Shown: one piece after another, positions 1 through 6,891 of the stretch
How the letters are laid out: each line of letters starts with the position of its first letter
Position numbering within the stretch: position 1 is the stretch's first letter
Source: Candidatus Nomurabacteria bacterium
GTDB lineage: Bacteria; Patescibacteriota; Minisyncoccia; Phycocordibacterales; Phycocordibacteraceae
DNA: 10,987 nt
Direction of reading: 5' to 3'
Assembly: GCA_943355045.1 (NCBI GenBank)
Contig: CALRDY010000017.1
Span: 1 to 10,987, forward strand
Program-made: the position numbers and the translations under genes
Notes under the pieces: model-generated
Database searches by the model: none
Told to the model about the DNA's origin: nothing
What the model saw: only the letters and a program-made list of their open reading frames with translations

Positions 1-17
1 CCCCCCCCCCCCCCCCC
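1..17. other. 17-base homopolymer C at the window edge, likely sequencing or assembly artefact
   Basis: The window begins with 17 uninterrupted C residues (G on the valS coding strand). In the valS frame these would encode a run of glycines directly after a normal-looking helical segment, which does not fit the family. Poly-G read tails are a known error of two-colour sequencing chemistry, and they extend contig ends in this way. I infer that the true sequence ends at about position 18. Confidence 0.6.
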
Positions 18-2036
18 GACTGCGTCAGTACCGGCAAGGAGCGGCTTCGATTCCTCAAGAATCTTGTCCGCGAGTTCATGCCATGCGTAGTGATAGATTT
101 TTTCCGCCGCCAGGTAGATGCGGAATTCTTCGATGTCGGTCGTCATCTCTTTTGTCAGAGCATCAAGCGCGGTAAGGAGCTGTGCATCGGTTGCAGACAA
201 GGGTGCTTGCAAGTCGGCACCGTGCGTATTCTCCAGGATAAAACGCGCGATGTTCCAAAGTTTGTTTGCAAAACGGCTGTAGCCTTTTATCTTTTCCTCG
301 CTGATGCGCATGTCGGTCCCGGGCGTATTGCCGACGACGAGCGCCATCCTCGCCGCGTCCGCGCCGAACTTCGCCGCGACATCGAGCGGGTCGAGATTGT
401 TCCCGAGCGACTTGCTCATCTTGCGTCCTTGCGCATCGCGCACGAGGCCGTGAAGATAGACGGTCTTGAAGGGGATCGTACCGAGTGCAAACTCGGTCAT
501 GAGCACCATGCGCGCGATCCAGAAAAAGAGGATGTCGTAGCCGGTTTCCAAGAGGTCGGTCGGATGGTAGTTGTTGAGGTCGTCCGTTTGTTCAGGCCAG
601 CCGAGTGTAGAAAAAGTCCAGAGACCGGAGGAGAACCAGGTATCGAGCGTGTCCTCATCTTGCGTCCATCCGTCGCCCGTAGGCGCTTCGCCGACGACGA
701 CTTCATCGCTTGACTTGCCGTGAGCATCAGTCGAACGGTACCACACCGGAATGCGGTGGCCGTACCAGATCTGCCGGCTGATGCACCAGTCGCGCAAGTT
801 CTCTATCCAGTGGAAATAGGTTTTCTCGAAATGTTCAGGCACTATTTTAATAGCCCCTGAGCGCACGGGCTCGAGCATGAGTTCTTTCAGGGTCTTCCCG
901 CGACCGGGAACCTCTTTGTTTACTTCGACGAACCACTGCAGTTTCGGAAGCGGCTCGATGATGCCGCCAGTGCGTTCTGCAGTTGCGACATTCTGTTTCG
1001 TCTCTTCTTCTTTCTCGAGCAGGCCTTCGCTCGCGAGCCATTCGACGACCAGGTCGCGAGCTTCGGGCGTCTTCTTGCCTTCGAGGCGTCCAGCGACGGT
1101 CATCTTCGCGTATTCGTTTATGACGCTGACTTCGTGCGAGAGCGCGTGCCGATCAGCGATATCCCAGTCAATCTTGCTGTGCGCAGGAGTGAGGCCGACC
1201 GCGCCGGTACCGAAAGCCGGGTCGACTTCTTTGTCGGCGACTACTTTGATATGAATCGGTACATCGCAAAAGACCGCATCGTATTCTTTGCCAACGAATT
1301 CTTTGTATCGCGCATCATCTGGATGCACCGCGACGCCGACGTCGCCTACTTTGGTTTCGGGGCGCGTGGTGGCGACGGGGATGGGGAAGTCTTTGCTGTA
1401 GCGGAACGTGTAGAGCTTCGCGGCGCGCTCTTCATAGACGATCTCATCGTCGGAAATAGTGGTCTGGCCTTTCGGGTCCCAATTGACGATGCGCAGGCCG
1501 CGATAGATGAGGCCGGCGTCGTACATCTGCTTGAATACCGTACGTACTGCGTGACTCCTCGCCTCGTCGAGCGTGAACGCTTCGCGCGACCAGTCGAGCG
1601 AAGCTCCCATCGTCTTCAATTGGCTCACGATGGTGTCGTGGCTTTCGGCGGCGAAGGTGCCGATGCGTTTCAGCATCTCGTCGCGTCCGAGATCGTGGCG
1701 GCTCTTGCCCTCTTCTTTTTTTATCTGCTTCTCGATGACCGACTGCGTCGCGATCGCGGCGTGGTCGGTGCCGGGAACCCAGAGTGTGCGGAAGCCGCGC
1801 ATGCGCTTGTAGCGTATGAAAATGTCCTCAACGGCGAGCATGAGCGCATGGCCCATGTGGAGCCGCCCGGTTACGTTTGGCGGCGGCAGCACGATGGAGT
1901 ACGTCGGCGCGTCCGCTTTCGTCACTCCTTGCTTCACGCATTCGTCCGGATTGAACAAGCTGCTTTTCTCCCAGGCGGCATAGATACGCGACTCGGTCGC
2001 GGTCGCGTCGTATGGCTTCAGGAATTTCTCAGGCAT
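1..2036 (-). CDS. valS: Valine--tRNA ligase (ValRS), C-terminus cut off by the window edge
   Basis: This enzyme charges tRNA-Val with valine in the cytoplasm. The frame is open from the ATG at 2036-2034 to the left edge, about 673 codons before a poly-G run. The class I signature is visible: PPPNVTGRLHMGH (HIGH-type motif HMGH, residues 60-63), GTDHAAIATQ at about 89-98, the editing-domain (CP1) signature TTRPET at 223-228, WCISRQIWYGHRIPVW near 415-430, and the second ATP motif KMSKS at 539-543, in frame with the start. The anticodon-binding region follows, to about residue 670. The extreme C-terminus, including any tRNA-binding coiled coil, lies outside. The start is favoured because an extended -10 element (TGCTATATT) ends 8 nt before the ATG, which suggests a leaderless mRNA, and because MPEKFLKPYD fits the family N-terminus. 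A tRNA-Val gene lies about 4 kb away. The last few codons at the edge (all GGG) are probably not real. Confidence 0.95.
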   Translation of the reverse strand, partial: MPEKFLKPYDATATESRIYAAWEKSSLFNPDECVKQGVTKADAPTYSIVLPPPNVTGRLHMGHALMLAVEDIFIRYKRMRGFRTLWVPGTDHAAIATQSVIEKQIKKEEGKSRHDLGRDEMLKRIGTFAAESHDTIVSQLKTMGASLDWSREAFTLDEARSHAVRTVFKQMYDAGLIYRGLRIVNWDPKGQTTISDDEIVYEERAAKLYTFRYSKDFPIPVATTRPETKVGDVGVAVHPDDARYKEFVGKEYDAVFCDVPIHIKVVADKEVDPAFGTGAVGLTPAHSKIDWDIADRHALSHEVSVINEYAKMTVAGRLEGKKTPEARDLVVEWLASEGLLEKEEETKQNVATAERTGGIIEPLPKLQWFVEVNKEVPGRGKTLKELMLEPVRSGAIKIVPEHFEKTYFHWIENLRDWCISRQIWYGHRIPVWYRSTDAHGKSSDEVVVGEAPTGDGWTQDEDTLDTWFSSGLWTFSTLGWPEQTDDLNNYHPTDLLETGYDILFFWIARMVLMTEFALGTIPFKTVYLHGLVRDAQGRKMSKSLGNNLDPLDVAAKFGADAARMALVVGNTPGTDMRISEEKIKGYSRFANKLWNIARFILENTHGADLQAPLSATDAQLLTALDALTKEMTTDIEEFRIYLAAEKIYHYAWHELADKILEESKPLLAGTDAVGGGGG

Positions 2037-2044
2037 TGCCTAAA

Positions 2045-2053
2045 AATATAGCA
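2045..2053 (-). promoter_or_regulatory. Extended -10 promoter for valS (TGCTATATT)
   Basis: Read on the minus strand, TGC followed by TATATT forms an extended -10 hexamer whose last base lies 8 nt before the valS ATG. Transcription normally starts 6-7 nt after the -10, so the mRNA would be leaderless or nearly so. No recognisable -35 box lies at the usual distance, as expected for TGn-type promoters. The same TGCTA core precedes rlmB, ftsZ and two tRNA genes in this window. Confidence 0.6.
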
Positions 2054-2090
2054 AATATGCGGCTTTGCGCTACTGGTCTCGGCCAGAATG

Positions 2091-2111
2091 CCACGTCCGC
2101 TTGCGGCGTGG
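2091..2111 (-). other. Small stem-loop between tsaD and valS
   Basis: CCACG-CCG pairs with CGG-CGTGG around a CAAG loop with one bulged A, 19 nt after the tsaD stop codon. No T-run follows it on the minus strand, so it is not a convincing intrinsic terminator. It may be a 3'-end stabilising hairpin or a chance structure. Together with the separate valS promoter it hints that valS is its own transcription unit. Confidence 0.3.
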
Positions 2112-2129
2112 ATGGCGAGATGGACTGTT

Positions 2130-3314
2130 TTACCGGGCGAGCGGGAGATTTCCGTTCGCGATGATGTCTGTTACGAACTCTTTGCGGAGCGCGCGGTAGA
2201 AGCCGGCGATCGCGATCATGACAGCATTGTCGGTGGTGAGCGCACTGGAGGGGATGCAGAGCTTCACGTTCGAATATTCGCGCTGCATGTTTTCGGTAAA
2301 GACGCGGCGGATATGCGTATTTGCCGAAACGCCGCCGCCGATGACGAGCGTCTCCGCGCCGGTCTCTTCAAGTGCGCGAGCTGTTTTTTTCCAGAGCACG
2401 TCAGCGACCGCGTTTTCGAATTCATGCGCCATATGTTTTTTCTCCTCGTCGGTCAGCTCGGGACGATTCTTTAATAGATACAGCACGGCGGTCTTCAGTC
2501 CGGCGAAGGAAAAATCGCAGGTGTTGTCATGCAGCATCGGTCGCGGGAGCGTGAACTTGGAGGCCGGGCCTCCAAGTTTACCGGAGGTTCTGACAGTCTC
2601 GGCGAGGCGGGAGATTTCGGGTCCGCCCGGGTAGGGGAGACCGAGCATGCGCGCGACCTTGTCGAACGCCTCGCCGACAGCATCGTCGCGCGTCTGTCCG
2701 ACAAGTTTGTATTCCAGCCAGCGTTCCATTGAAACGAGCTCAGTATGCCCACCGGAAATGAGAAGCGCGAGTACGGGCAGCCGGACGTCTTTGATAGTGA
2801 GTGTTTCGCCTTCGCTCTGCGCGAGTGCGGAAAGAGAGTGCCCCTCCATGTGATTGACCGCGACGAGCGGCTTCTGCCAGAGGAGCGCAAGCGCTTTTGC
2901 GAAATTGATGCCAACCCAGAGCGCGGGTTCGAGGCCCGGGCCTGCGGTAACGGCGATCGCGTCGATTGCGGGCGGCTCGCACTCAGAAACAAACTCGAAG
3001 AAGATTTTCGTGAGGCCGGGCTCGCGCGCCAAAATTTCTGAAATTTTGGCGCGCGTTTCCGCAGGAATCACTTGCACGTCTTCATGCAGCAGCTCGGCCT
3101 CCTCGAGCGCCGCTTCGAGTATCGGCACCAGGTTCTTCGCGTGTTCGCGTTTTGCGAGCGCGGGGAAGACACCGCCGTATTCTTTATGGATCTCGATCTG
3201 CGAGAGCAGCGTATTCCCGAGTATGGTAAAGGTGGTGCTTCGCTCGTCGCCGACGCAGTCGAGCACCGCTATCGCGGTTTCGTCGCACGATGTTTCAATT
3301 GCGAGGATTTTCAT
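2130..3314 (-). CDS. tsaD: tRNA N6-adenosine threonylcarbamoyltransferase TsaD, with two extra segments
   Basis: TsaD transfers the threonylcarbamoyl group to A37 of ANN-decoding tRNAs (t6A), normally with TsaB and TsaE. The N-terminus MKILAIETSCDETAIAV is canonical. Further family motifs are the metal-binding NHMEGH (His155 and His159), ISGGHTEL (187-194), GEAFDKVARMLGLPYPGGP (214-232), DFSFAGLKTAV (267-277), GGGVSAN (326-332) and TDNAVMIA (361-368). At 394 aa it exceeds the usual 330-350. One extra segment of about 35 residues (about 80-116) lies between the HxxEH region and IDAIAVTAGPG. A shorter one lies at about 241-254. Both coincide with DNA palindromes (3023-3055 and 2551-2581). All catalytic motifs remain intact, so it should be active. 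Its start overlaps the upstream DHH gene by 20 nt, indicating translational coupling. Confidence 0.96.
   Translation of the reverse strand: MKILAIETSCDETAIAVLDCVGDERSTTFTILGNTLLSQIEIHKEYGGVFPALAKREHAKNLVPILEAALEEAELLHEDVQVIPAETRAKISEILAREPGLTKIFFEFVSECEPPAIDAIAVTAGPGLEPALWVGINFAKALALLWQKPLVAVNHMEGHSLSALAQSEGETLTIKDVRLPVLALLISGGHTELVSMERWLEYKLVGQTRDDAVGEAFDKVARMLGLPYPGGPEISRLAETVRTSGKLGGPASKFTLPRPMLHDNTCDFSFAGLKTAVLYLLKNRPELTDEEKKHMAHEFENAVADVLWKKTARALEETGAETLVIGGGVSANTHIRRVFTENMQREYSNVKLCIPSSALTTDNAVMIAIAGFYRALRKEFVTDIIANGNLPLAR
2551..2581. repeat. In-frame palindrome inside tsaD (second)
   Basis: The core arms 2554-2565 and 2567-2578 are perfectly complementary over 12 bp around a single G. 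With one G-T mismatch the pairing continues to 2551 and 2581, giving 15-base arms. It encodes residues around KLGGPASKF (246-254), just before the conserved LPRPM motif, where TsaD proteins vary in length. It resembles the 15-bp palindrome at 3023-3055 in arm length and in being in frame. Confidence 0.7.
3023..3055. repeat. In-frame perfect palindrome inside tsaD (first)
   Basis: Two 15-bp arms, 3023-3037 and 3041-3055, are perfectly complementary around a 3-base loop (CTG). On the coding strand the element encodes RAKISEILAR (residues 88-97 of TsaD), within a segment of about 35 residues that ordinary TsaD proteins lack. A perfect stem of this length with GC-rich ends and an AT-rich centre inside a gene is not explained by coding constraint. 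Confidence 0.85.
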
Positions 3315-4161
3315 CTTCTTTCATAACCGTCCATGGAAGCGGGTCGCCCCACTTGAGCCGAAAGGCGGATGCTTGTGGGTGTCCGTTGCCACCGTATTTG
3401 CGCGCGATAGCTGAAACGTCGATGCTTGAATCGCTTCGGAGCGATACATTCATCACGTCGCCGTGGAAATTCACGATGATGCCGAGCGGCGGTTTGATGG
3501 TCGCGAGCCGATTCCCTACATCCGACGCGAACATATCGGCGGCCGTCGCGAGATAGCACTCGAAGCCTTCAAAAGAGACGAGGGTCGCTTTGTTTGAGAT
3601 CTGTTCGACGAGGATTGCGAACTGTTCGGCGTACACTTTCCCGCGCTCAATCAATGCGGCGTGCTCGGCGGCGTTCTCAAGGCGTGCCGAAAGGGCGTCC
3701 CATACATCGAAGTGGAACGGTTGCGCGTAGAGGTACGCGATTGCCGCGCGTGAGTCCGGAATCTTGAATACGTATAGGTCGCCATCCTCGACATATTTCA
3801 AAAGCATCGGCACCGGAGCATCGGGATGAAAATAAGCCCACGCGATGGTTGCTCCGGAGCGCTTCTCATCAAAAATGTATTCCGGCATGCTCTCGACGAC
3901 GTCTCGGTTCCCGAGATGGTGGTCGAGTACCGTCACAGATGCCGCTTCTTTGACGAGACCATCCATGATGTCTTTCGGATAACAGAAATCGACGAAGTAG
4001 AGCTTCCTTCCCGCAAGATTCTCCGGAGCCTGGCGGCCATGTTTTACCGGTATGTATTCCGCCGTATCGCCGAACTTCTTCCATGCAGCGTACGCGGCTC
4101 CGAAGCCGTCGGGGCAGCCGCCGTGGTACAGGATCGCTATCTCTCGATGGTGGTCATGCAT
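3295..4161 (-). CDS. DHH-family phosphoesterase
   Basis: A 288-aa protein of the DHH/DHHA1 phosphoesterase superfamily, whose members hydrolyse phosphodiester bonds in short oligonucleotides or cyclic dinucleotides using divalent metal ions. Visible motifs are the N-terminal HGGCPDGFGAA (13-23), the metal-site aspartate in FVDF (56-59), the name-giving VLDHH (78-82), and a C-terminal GGNGHPQASAF (257-267) that corresponds to the GGHxxAxG substrate motif of DHHA1. It most resembles the uncharacterised cytosolic group often annotated as DHH phosphohydrolases, so its substrate is unknown. An in-frame ATG further upstream would overlap the preceding methyltransferase. I chose the ATG at 4161-4159 because MHDHHREIAILYHGG fits the family N-terminus and GGAGG lies just before it, though only 2 nt away. 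GGTACACT also lies just upstream, as before trxB. The 3' end overlaps tsaD by 20 nt. Confidence 0.88.
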   Translation of the reverse strand: MHDHHREIAILYHGGCPDGFGAAYAAWKKFGDTAEYIPVKHGRQAPENLAGRKLYFVDFCYPKDIMDGLVKEAASVTVLDHHLGNRDVVESMPEYIFDEKRSGATIAWAYFHPDAPVPMLLKYVEDGDLYVFKIPDSRAAIAYLYAQPFHFDVWDALSARLENAAEHAALIERGKVYAEQFAILVEQISNKATLVSFEGFECYLATAADMFASDVGNRLATIKPPLGIIVNFHGDVMNVSLRSDSSIDVSAIARKYGGNGHPQASAFRLKWGDPLPWTVMKEDENPRN

Positions 4162-4178
4162 TACCTCCAGTGTACCGC

Positions 4179-5060
4179 TTAGCGCACAAAACGCACGTAG
4201 ATGCCTGCGGGGATGACGCGCTCTGACGAGGATTCTTGTATATACAGTTCGCCGCATTCGCCTTGGCCGCCTGCCCCGAGTTCAATCGAGGGGAAAACGC
4301 TCTCGATAGCCTGCGCGAATGAGCGCGGCGCATAGCCAGCAGCGTAGCCGTTGACGAGGAAGAATGAACCCGGTTTCTCCGCGAGCAGCTCTTTGAGTCC
4401 GTCGAGCAGGGCGGAAAAATCTTCTTCAATCTTCCAGACTTCGCCCTTCGCGCCGCGGCCAAAGGCCGGCGGGTCGAGAATGATGCCGTCATACGAGGCG
4501 CCCCGGCGCACTTCGCGCTTTACGAAAGCGAGCGCATCGTCCAGAATCCAGCGGATGGAATCCTCGCCGATGTTTGAAAGTCGCGCATTCTCGTGCGCCC
4601 AGTCGAGTGATTGCTTCGAAGCGTCGACGTGCGTGACGAACGCGCCTGTTTGCGCGGCGACCAGGGAAGCGATGCCGGTATAGCCAAAGAGATTGAGCAC
4701 ATTCGGCTTCTCGAGCTGCGAGACTTTTTCCGAAAGCCACTGCCAGTTCGGCGCCTGCTCGGGAAAGATACCCGTGTGCTTGAATCCGGTAAGCCGTACG
4801 AGGAAACGCGCCGCGTGCCACGACAGCTGCCATGATTCCGGCACCGACTTTTTCATGTTCCATACCCCTTTCTTTTCCTCAAACGCGAATTCGGCATGCG
4901 CCGTCTCCCACAGCTCCGGACGCATTTTTTTCCACAGCGCTTGCGTCTCCGGCCGCGCGACGACAATGCTGCCGAAGCGCTCGAGCTTCATCGAGTCGCC
5001 TGAATCAAGAAGCTCATAGTCGGTCCAGGGAGTTGAAACAAGATGCTGATCGTACTTCAT
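4179..5060 (-). CDS. Class I SAM-dependent RNA methyltransferase, RlmI/RlmK-like
   Basis: A 293-aa Rossmann-fold methyltransferase resembling the catalytic half of the 23S rRNA m5C/m7G enzymes RlmI and RlmK (COG1092-type). The SAM-binding motif I is NVLNLFGYTGIASLVAA (120-136). The acidic residue binding the ribose is in THVDAS (143-148). The catalytic motif IV is ILDPPAFGRG (194-203). The N-terminal 80 residues carry the mixed strand region typical of the family, but the PUA domain of full RlmI (about 390 aa) is missing, so target choice may differ. It lies 11 nt after rlmB and 17 nt before the DHH gene, in the same direction, so these are probably co-transcribed. The target base and RNA cannot be determined from sequence; rRNA is the best guess. 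No Shine-Dalgarno precedes the ATG. Confidence 0.85.
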   Translation of the reverse strand: MKYDQHLVSTPWTDYELLDSGDSMKLERFGSIVVARPETQALWKKMRPELWETAHAEFAFEEKKGVWNMKKSVPESWQLSWHAARFLVRLTGFKHTGIFPEQAPNWQWLSEKVSQLEKPNVLNLFGYTGIASLVAAQTGAFVTHVDASKQSLDWAHENARLSNIGEDSIRWILDDALAFVKREVRRGASYDGIILDPPAFGRGAKGEVWKIEEDFSALLDGLKELLAEKPGSFFLVNGYAAGYAPRSFAQAIESVFPSIELGAGGQGECGELYIQESSSERVIPAGIYVRFVR

Positions 5061-5071
5061 AGAGAATATGT

Positions 5072-5878
5072 CTAGAGCGCTTCAGGGTGCTTCTTTGACC
5101 ACTCGTAGAAGACGACTGCGGCGGAGACGGCCGCGTTGAGTGATTCGGTCCGCGCATGAATGGGGATCGAAAGCGTAACATCGCATGCTTCGAGCGTCTT
5201 CTCGCGGATGCCGCCGCCCTCATTGCCGACCACGAATGCTGCGGGCGCATCAAATGTGTCCGTGCCGAGCTTCGTGGCACCGCTCATCGCGAGGCCGTAG
5301 ACCCAGAAACCTTTTTCTTTAAGTATTTTCAGGGTGTTGTTCACATTGCCGATCGAGACGAGCGGGATGCGGAAGGTCATGCCAGCGGAACTCTTGACGA
5401 CGGAGCCAGTCACGCCCGCCTGATTGTGTTCCGGGATGAGGACACCCGCGAGACCGAAGGCTGCGGCCGAGCGGATGATCGCGCCGACATTGTGCGGATC
5501 TTGCACTTCGCCGAGGACCGCGACGGCCGGATTTTTTCCCAGGTCGAGCGTCGCCAGGAAGTCGTCGAGCGACAGGAGCAGGGAAGCAGGGTCCATCGTG
5601 AAGATGACGCCTTGGTGCGACGCATCTTTCCCGACGAGCTCTTTGCCCGAACCGGGAGCGAGGGCTGCGGTAGGTATCTTATGGGAGATGAGGAGCGCAT
5701 GCAGCTCAGTGTCGTTCAGGCTCGGCGCGAGAAAGACTTTGCGGATGATGTGCGGCGTATTCCGGAGCGCTTCCATGAGCGCATGCTTGCCGTAGATGTA
5801 GATCTTCCCCGAGGGAGATGAGTGGCTGCGCTCTGGCATGCGCCGGGTTGCGTGCGGGGTGTGTCGCTTTGGTCGCAT
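5072..5878 (-). CDS. rlmB: TrmH/SpoU-family RNA 2'-O-ribose methyltransferase, RlmB-like
   Basis: A 268-aa SPOUT methyltransferase that probably methylates the ribose of a guanosine in 23S rRNA (G2251 in E. coli numbering), using SAM. The three SpoU motifs are present: motif 1 VQDPHNVGAIIRSAAAFG (125-142, with Asn130 and Arg136), motif 2 FVVGNEGGGIR (215-225, Glu220) and motif 3 IPIHARTESLNAAVSAAV (238-255, with Glu245 and Asn248), which form the trefoil knot. The N-terminal IYGKHALMEALRN (28-40) matches the substrate-binding domain of RlmB rather than bare TrmL. About 23 basic residues precede it. The ATG at 5878 is favoured because an extended -10 (TGCTATAGT) ends 8 nt upstream, implying a leaderless transcript. 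It heads the rlmB, methyltransferase, DHH and tsaD run. A TrmH-type tRNA methyltransferase is a less likely alternative. Confidence 0.9.
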   Translation of the reverse strand: MRPKRHTPHATRRMPERSHSSPSGKIYIYGKHALMEALRNTPHIIRKVFLAPSLNDTELHALLISHKIPTAALAPGSGKELVGKDASHQGVIFTMDPASLLLSLDDFLATLDLGKNPAVAVLGEVQDPHNVGAIIRSAAAFGLAGVLIPEHNQAGVTGSVVKSSAGMTFRIPLVSIGNVNNTLKILKEKGFWVYGLAMSGATKLGTDTFDAPAAFVVGNEGGGIREKTLEACDVTLSIPIHARTESLNAAVSAAVVFYEWSKKHPEAL

Positions 5879-5886
5879 TAGAGAAC

Positions 5887-5895
5887 ACTATAGCA
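5887..5895 (-). promoter_or_regulatory. Extended -10 promoter for rlmB (TGCTATAGT)
   Basis: On the minus strand TGC followed by TATAGT ends 8 nt before the rlmB ATG. It lies in the short gap after the tRNA-Val gene, so rlmB need not depend on the tRNA transcript. The position predicts a start of transcription at or within a few bases of the start codon. Confidence 0.6.
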
Positions 5896-5912
5896 CGAAA
5901 TCAAGGTTTTTG

Positions 5913-5985
5913 TGCGCGATGCAGGATTCGAACCTACGACATCTACAACGTCAATGTAGCGCTCTACCAACTGAGCTAATCGCGC
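5913..5985 (-). tRNA. tRNA-Val (anticodon GAC)
   Basis: The 73-nt cloverleaf is complete. The acceptor stem GCGCGAT/ATCGCGC is fully paired, the D arm is GCTC/GAGC, the anticodon stem CTACA/TGTAG holds the loop TTGACGT with anticodon GAC (plus-strand 5950-5952), and the T arm has loop TTCGAAT. The discriminator base is A, and CCA is not encoded. Its 5' end lies 8 nt after the stop codon of the HTH/LAGLIDADG-like gene. Its promoter is therefore inside that gene's 3' end (TGCTAATGG at 6016-6024 or TGCCTAAAT close to the tRNA are weak candidates), or it is processed from the same transcript. Confidence 0.97.
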
Positions 5986-5993
5986 TTGAAAAT

Positions 5994-6686
5994 TTAGGCA
6001 TCTCTCTCACAGAAGCCATTAGCAATATACATCAGACGCCGTTGTATTTCCACTTTTCCACACTCGATAAGACACACCCCTTTGTAGTGCGGGAATGTCG
6101 GTTTTCCCACAGTTCTTTTATCGAATGACGGCTTCCTAAAGTTTGCAATCGGCAATTTTAGTTTATCCGACCAGTAGTGCTTCATCGCATCTGGGTTCTG
6201 GTCCGCACGCAGGTGCAGGTAGCATCGTATGTTTCCTGCAGGAACTCCGTAAATTTTCTGAAGGCATCGAACAAAAAATTTTGCTATGCGAGGATCGGCA
6301 CTACCGAGAGCTGTTCGGTCTCGTGTTTTGGCGCCCTCTCCTAGGTAGAGAAAAGCGAGGGCAAGTTCGAGTGTCGCGGCGTCATTCGGTAGGCACTTTA
6401 AGACCTGCTCGCCCGTTTTTGCAACGTCCTCCAGGCGATTATTTTTTTGCGCCTTGTGCCACTTAACGGCAGCTACGCGAGCTTTTTCGAGCCCTTCTCC
6501 TGATCGTTTTTCTAACTCTTTTTTCTGCTTCTCACTGAGGACGATGGCGCGGAACCAGTAACTAAGCGTGGATCGCGGAATGCCGAGTCGGGCTTCTATG
6601 CTGCCAATCGAATAGCCGTCTGTACGAAGAGCGATGGCTTTCTTTTTAAGATGGGCAAAACGCGATTTCATGTATACATGATACAT
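5994..6686 (-). CDS. HTH protein with LAGLIDADG-like C-terminal domain
   Basis: The 230-aa protein begins with a helix-turn-helix at about 14-52 (recognition part LGIPRSTLSYWF, 34-45), followed by a charged helical linker at 53-105. The C-terminal part contains LYLGEGAK (113-120), which resembles one LAGLIDADG motif of the GEG type. After it come GSADPRIAKFF (128-138), LHLRADQNPDA (157-167) and YWSDKLKLPIANF (171-183). That pattern matches HTH-plus-endonuclease-like proteins found widely in CPR and other bacteria. Homing-type DNA cleavage or DNA-binding regulation are both possible; no activity can be claimed. A single motif would require a dimer. Another ATG at codon 6 (6671-6669) is equally plausible, as neither has a Shine-Dalgarno. 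A 12-bp palindrome (6669-6680) overlaps both starts. The gene stops 8 nt before tRNA-Val. Confidence 0.75.
   Translation of the reverse strand: MYHVYMKSRFAHLKKKAIALRTDGYSIGSIEARLGIPRSTLSYWFRAIVLSEKQKKELEKRSGEGLEKARVAAVKWHKAQKNNRLEDVAKTGEQVLKCLPNDAATLELALAFLYLGEGAKTRDRTALGSADPRIAKFFVRCLQKIYGVPAGNIRCYLHLRADQNPDAMKHYWSDKLKLPIANFRKPSFDKRTVGKPTFPHYKGVCLIECGKVEIQRRLMYIANGFCERDA
6669..6680. promoter_or_regulatory. Palindrome over the start of the HTH gene, possible operator
   Basis: CATGTATACATG is a perfect 12-bp palindrome overlapping codons 3-6 of the HTH/LAGLIDADG-like gene and the alternative start at codon 6. ATGTAT is repeated directly beside it at 6681-6686. Because the gene encodes a helix-turn-helix, self-binding here is conceivable, but nothing in the sequence proves it. 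Confidence 0.3.
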
Positions 6687-6713
6687 TCAGTAGTACAGAT
6701 AATTTTGATTATC

Positions 6714-6759
6714 CACAAAAGCAGAAAAACCACCGCAAGGTGGTTTTTCTGCTTTTGTG
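6714..6759. terminator. Strong bidirectional intrinsic terminator
   Basis: Arms 6714-6734 and 6739-6759 form a perfect 21-bp stem closed by a GCAA tetraloop on the plus strand. The core CCACC/GGTGG is followed by TTTTT and TTTT tracts, with matching A tracts on the other side, so it reads as a terminator on both strands. On the minus strand it lies 132 nt beyond the DUF2283 stop and just before the HTH gene, so it separates the two transcription units. Confidence 0.88.
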
Positions 6760-6891
6760 ACCCTCATCGGGATGAACCTCGAACTCGCGTGAGGCAGATA
6801 CTAGATATCTTCATGAGCGTTGACATAGAGGAAATTATGCCAGTCGCGACAGATCAAAAACGTGCAGCGTGATTCTTCAGTAGAGAAAAGT

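Noticed and set aside
1134..2051. A 305-codon open frame on the plus strand opposite valS
   Set aside because: It is fully antisense to the strongly supported ValRS frame with its HMGH and TTRPET motifs, and its translation has no recognisable motif. High GC content produces such long antisense frames.
4162..4257. A 32-residue N-terminal extension of the DHH phosphoesterase
   Set aside because: It overlaps the end of the upstream methyltransferase and has no family similarity, while the ATG at 4161 fits the family N-terminus.
6651..6872. A 73-codon plus-strand frame crossing the hairpin at 6714-6759
   Set aside because: A gene running through a strong terminator is unlikely. The translation is not recognisable, and the frame begins antisense to the HTH gene.
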